Positions 61,767-64,000 of a stretch of DNA of 64,000 bases are shown here, piece by piece; positions within the stretch are counted from its first letter, which is position 1, and each line of letters opens with the position of its first letter. The notes beneath the pieces were generated by a model. That model saw nothing but the letters and a program-made list of their open reading frames with translations, ran no database searches and had not been told where the DNA came from. The stretch is from Verrucomicrobiota bacterium. Lineage in GTDB: Bacteria; Verrucomicrobiota; Verrucomicrobiia; Limisphaerales; J093. A program made the position numbers and the translations under genes. The stretch lies in contig JADJWF010000007.1 in the NCBI GenBank assembly GCA_016716505.1, positions 1 through 64,000 on the forward strand. Reading direction: 5' to 3'.

Positions 61767-63350
61767 GTGCCCGCCGGAGGTGCCATCCAGGCCGTCGTGT
61801 TCGACATGGACGGCGTGCTGACGGATTCCGAGCCGCTGATCAACGCAGCGGCGGTGGCCATGTTTCGCGAGCGCGGCCTCACCGTGCAGCCGGCCGATTT
61901 CCTGCCGTTTGTGGGCACCGGCGAAAACCGGTACATCGGCGGCGTCGCCGAGAAGTACGGGTTCCCCCTTGACCTCGAAGCCGCCAAGGCGCGCACCTAC
62001 CAAATCTACCTCGAACTGGTGCCCACCGAGCTTCACGCCTTTCCGGGGGCGGTGGAACTGGTGCAACGCTGCCGGGCCGCCGGGTTGAAAGTGGCGGTCG
62101 CCTCCAGCGCGGACCGCATCAAGATTGAAGCCAACCTGCGCCAGATCGCTCTGCCGCCCGAGCAGTGGGACGCGATCGTTTGCGCCGAGGATGTCGTCCA
62201 CAAAAAGCCGGCGCCGGACATTTTCCTCGCGGCCGCGCACAAGCTGGGCCTGGAGCCAAATCAGTGCGTCGTCGTCGAAGACGCAGTGAACGGGGTCCGG
62301 GCCGCGAAAGCCGCCGGGATGCGCTGCGTGGCGGTGGCGCAGAGCTTCCCGCCGGAACAACTCGTCGAAGCCGACCTCGTGCGGCTGCGGATCGCCGACG
62401 TCACGCTGGCGGACCTCCAAGGCACGCTGCCAGCCAGTGATCCTCCCGCCGGCGGCCAGGAGCAGCCCGTGTCTCCGGCCGGTGGTCAATCGGTTCCGGC
62501 CCTTCTCGACGCCGGCGGCGATTCTCCGCGCGCGCCCGGTCTGCCCGTCGTTCTTCCGCCCCGCCTTGTCCCGCCGACACCCCCACGTGCGGAGGTGCCC
62601 GCGAGTCCCCCGCGCCCGTGGGGCTTTTGGGCAACCTCGTTCCTCGGGCTGTTCATCGCCATCGCGACGCTGGTGGCGCAGGTGGTGGCGGTGTGGCCGC
62701 TGATCTATTGGCTCAACCGCCGCGGAATTCCGGCGCGATTCAGTGACGGCAACGGTTTTCTGCTGTCGGTGGCGTCCATCGCCGGGCTGCCGGTCTCCAC
62801 GCTGTTTTGCGTCGCGTTCGCGAGGGCCCGCCGGGGCATGTCGGCCCGGGACTATCTCGGGCTGAGAGCGGTGCCGGTCGGGCAGGTGCTGCGCTGGCTG
62901 GTGGCACTGCTGGTGCTGGTGGGCGTGAGCGATTGCGTGACCTGGCTGGCAGGACGACCGATCGTGGTGCCCTTCATGATCGAAACCTTCCAGACGGCCG
63001 GCTCGGTGGCGCTGCTGTGGGTGGCGATCGTCGTGGCCGCACCGGTGGCGGAGGAGATTTTCTTTCGCGGCTTTCTTTTCGCCGGCTTCGCGGCGTCCCC
63101 GCTGGGCCCCGTGGGCGCCGCGCTGCTGACTTCGATCGCCTGGGGGTTCATTCACTTCCAGTACGACTTCTACGGCCGCAGCCTGATCTTTGTTTCCGGG
63201 CTGCTCCTGAGTTGGGCGCGCTGGCGGACGTCGTCGGTCACCGTGCCCATCCTGATGCACGCGGTGATGAACGCGGTGTCGTTGATCGAAACCGGGATCG
63301 TGGTGGACCGGCTTCCCGACCCGCCCACACCGGGGACCGTGCTGGTTTGA
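61767..63350 (+). CDS. Fusion of HAD-family phosphatase/phosphoglucomutase with CPBP (CAAX-type) membrane protease
   Basis: 527 residues from GTG 61767. Residues 1 to about 215 are a HAD subfamily protein of beta-phosphoglucomutase type: motif I VVFDMDGVLTDSEPLINAAA (nucleophile D13), motif II VAVASSADRIKIEANL, Lys in EDVVHKKPAPDIFLAAAHKL and motif IV VVEDAVNGVRAAKAAGM. A Pro/Ala-rich linker of about 70 residues follows. About 290-520 is a membrane domain of six or more helices with the CPBP motifs EEIFFRGFLFAGF (EExxxR, near residue 430), FIHFQYDFYG and LMHAVMNAVSL. Both halves are complete, with no stop or start between them. Such a fusion joins a soluble sugar-phosphate enzyme to an intramembrane protease. 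Confidence 0.88.
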   Translation: MPAGGAIQAVVFDMDGVLTDSEPLINAAAVAMFRERGLTVQPADFLPFVGTGENRYIGGVAEKYGFPLDLEAAKARTYQIYLELVPTELHAFPGAVELVQRCRAAGLKVAVASSADRIKIEANLRQIALPPEQWDAIVCAEDVVHKKPAPDIFLAAAHKLGLEPNQCVVVEDAVNGVRAAKAAGMRCVAVAQSFPPEQLVEADLVRLRIADVTLADLQGTLPASDPPAGGQEQPVSPAGGQSVPALLDAGGDSPRAPGLPVVLPPRLVPPTPPRAEVPASPPRPWGFWATSFLGLFIAIATLVAQVVAVWPLIYWLNRRGIPARFSDGNGFLLSVASIAGLPVSTLFCVAFARARRGMSARDYLGLRAVPVGQVLRWLVALLVLVGVSDCVTWLAGRPIVVPFMIETFQTAGSVALLWVAIVVAAPVAEEIFFRGFLFAGFAASPLGPVGAALLTSIAWGFIHFQYDFYGRSLIFVSGLLLSWARWRTSSVTVPILMHAVMNAVSLIETGIVVDRLPDPPTPGTVLV

Positions 63351-63448
63351 TGGCGGGTGGCGGGTGATGGGCCCGGCAGCGGGCGCGGGCAGTTTGGAAT
63401 GGACTTGCCACCCCGGCCCGATGGTTCAATGCGCCCAGATTCGGATTT

Positions 63449-64000
63449 ATGGACGAGACCAATGCACTGATCGCCCAGCGCCGCGCCAAGCTCGATGCCC
63501 TGCGCCAGAAGGGCATTGACCCGTTCCGGAACAAGTTCACGCCCGACCGCGGTTGCGGCGACGCCCGCGAACAATTCGAGGCCGGCCTCCTTGCCGAGGG
63601 TGCGCCGGTGGCGCTGGCGGGGCGCATCACCGCCCATCGCGACATGGGCAAGAGCCAGTTCCTGGATCTCAAGGACCAGAGCGGCCGCATCCAGATCTAC
63701 GCGCAGAAGCAGACGCTCGGCGAGGAGGGCTACGAGATTTTCAAGCACCTCGATCTGGCGGACTTCATTGGCGTGAACGGGACCCTGTTCCGCACCCGCA
63801 GCGGTGAGCCGACCGTCAAGGTCGAGCACTTCACCATCCTCGCCAAGGCGCTGCGGCCGCCGCCCGCCAAATGGCACGGGCTCGAGGACACCGAAATCCG
63901 CTACCGGCAGCGGTACCTCGACCTGATGTCGAATGACGAGGTCAAGCGGGTCTTTCTCCAGCGGTCGGCCATCATCAAGGAGATCCGCGCCTTCCTCGAC
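63449..64000 (+). CDS. lysS: Lysyl-tRNA synthetase (partial, runs off the window)
   Basis: The first 184 residues from ATG 63449. The N-terminal anticodon-binding OB-fold of class II LysRS is present: RRAKLDALRQKGIDPFRNKF, VALAGRITAHRDMGKSQFLD, LKDQSGRIQIYAQKQTLGEE, GVNGTLFRTRSGEPTVKVEH. The linker KWHGLEDTEIRYRQRYLDLM and the start of motif 1 (VFLQRSAIIKEIRAFLD) follow. The catalytic core lies beyond the right edge. It follows the HAD-CPBP fusion after about 100 bp. Confidence 0.93.
   Translation, partial: MDETNALIAQRRAKLDALRQKGIDPFRNKFTPDRGCGDAREQFEAGLLAEGAPVALAGRITAHRDMGKSQFLDLKDQSGRIQIYAQKQTLGEEGYEIFKHLDLADFIGVNGTLFRTRSGEPTVKVEHFTILAKALRPPPAKWHGLEDTEIRYRQRYLDLMSNDEVKRVFLQRSAIIKEIRAFLD

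Overview
The window reads as chromosomal DNA from a GC-rich, Gram-negative member of the Verrucomicrobiota, probably the Limisphaerales/Pedosphaera-like branch. This rests on family content: PEP-CTERM-tailed secreted proteins, a prepilin-like protein of the H-x9-DG type, a PmoA-like (DUF6807) protein, Tat-exported Gfo/Idh/MocA and sugar-isomerase-like proteins, and very large secreted proteins ending in a 'LERSTDL..W...FFRL' domain. Few start codons are preceded by a recognisable Shine-Dalgarno sequence. No rRNA, tRNA, CRISPR array, insertion sequence or phage gene was found.

Layout. 1-6.5 kb: secreted carbohydrate-related proteins (a DUF5696-like TIM-barrel protein, a PQQ-propeller protein, a PmoA-like protein) and a glutaredoxin. 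6.5-13 kb: FabI, a serine hydrolase, a MetY-type PLP enzyme, two small membrane proteins, a PEP-CTERM-like protein and an outer-membrane barrel. 12.9-15.9 kb: a tight dapF-dapA-dapB-folK operon (lysine/peptidoglycan precursor and folate). 16-19.6 kb: a decayed locus with a prepilin gene broken by an in-frame TGA, a secreted propeller protein whose signal peptide is out of frame at a run of eight G, and a 60-bp duplicated remnant. 19.9-25.9 kb: feoA-feoA-feoB iron uptake, a DinG-type helicase and a HEAT-like membrane protein. 25.9-27.3 kb: an exported CinA-like protein with a frameshift near its 3' end. 27.7-31.3 kb: the succinate dehydrogenase operon sdhCAB.

31.3-46.5 kb is the accessory-looking part. 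Two PEP-CTERM genes, whose 3' ends are almost identical DNA, flank a tandem pair of giant secreted paralogues (about 1,500 aa each) and a propeller histidine kinase/NarL-type response regulator pair. I read this as a possible surface-structure or glycan-responsive locus; that is inference.

46.5-64 kb returns mostly to housekeeping: a small XRE regulator, serS, glgA, two HEAT-repeat membrane proteins, a Tat-exported oxidoreductase, nuoABCD (only the first four Complex I genes), a TauE/SafE permease, an RhlE-like helicase, an EVE-domain protein, a Tat-exported sugar-isomerase-like protein, an unusual HAD phosphatase-CPBP protease fusion and the start of lysS. The points most worth checking are the HAD-CPBP fusion, the shared PEP-CTERM DNA cassette, the giant-protein/sensor locus and the three broken reading frames.
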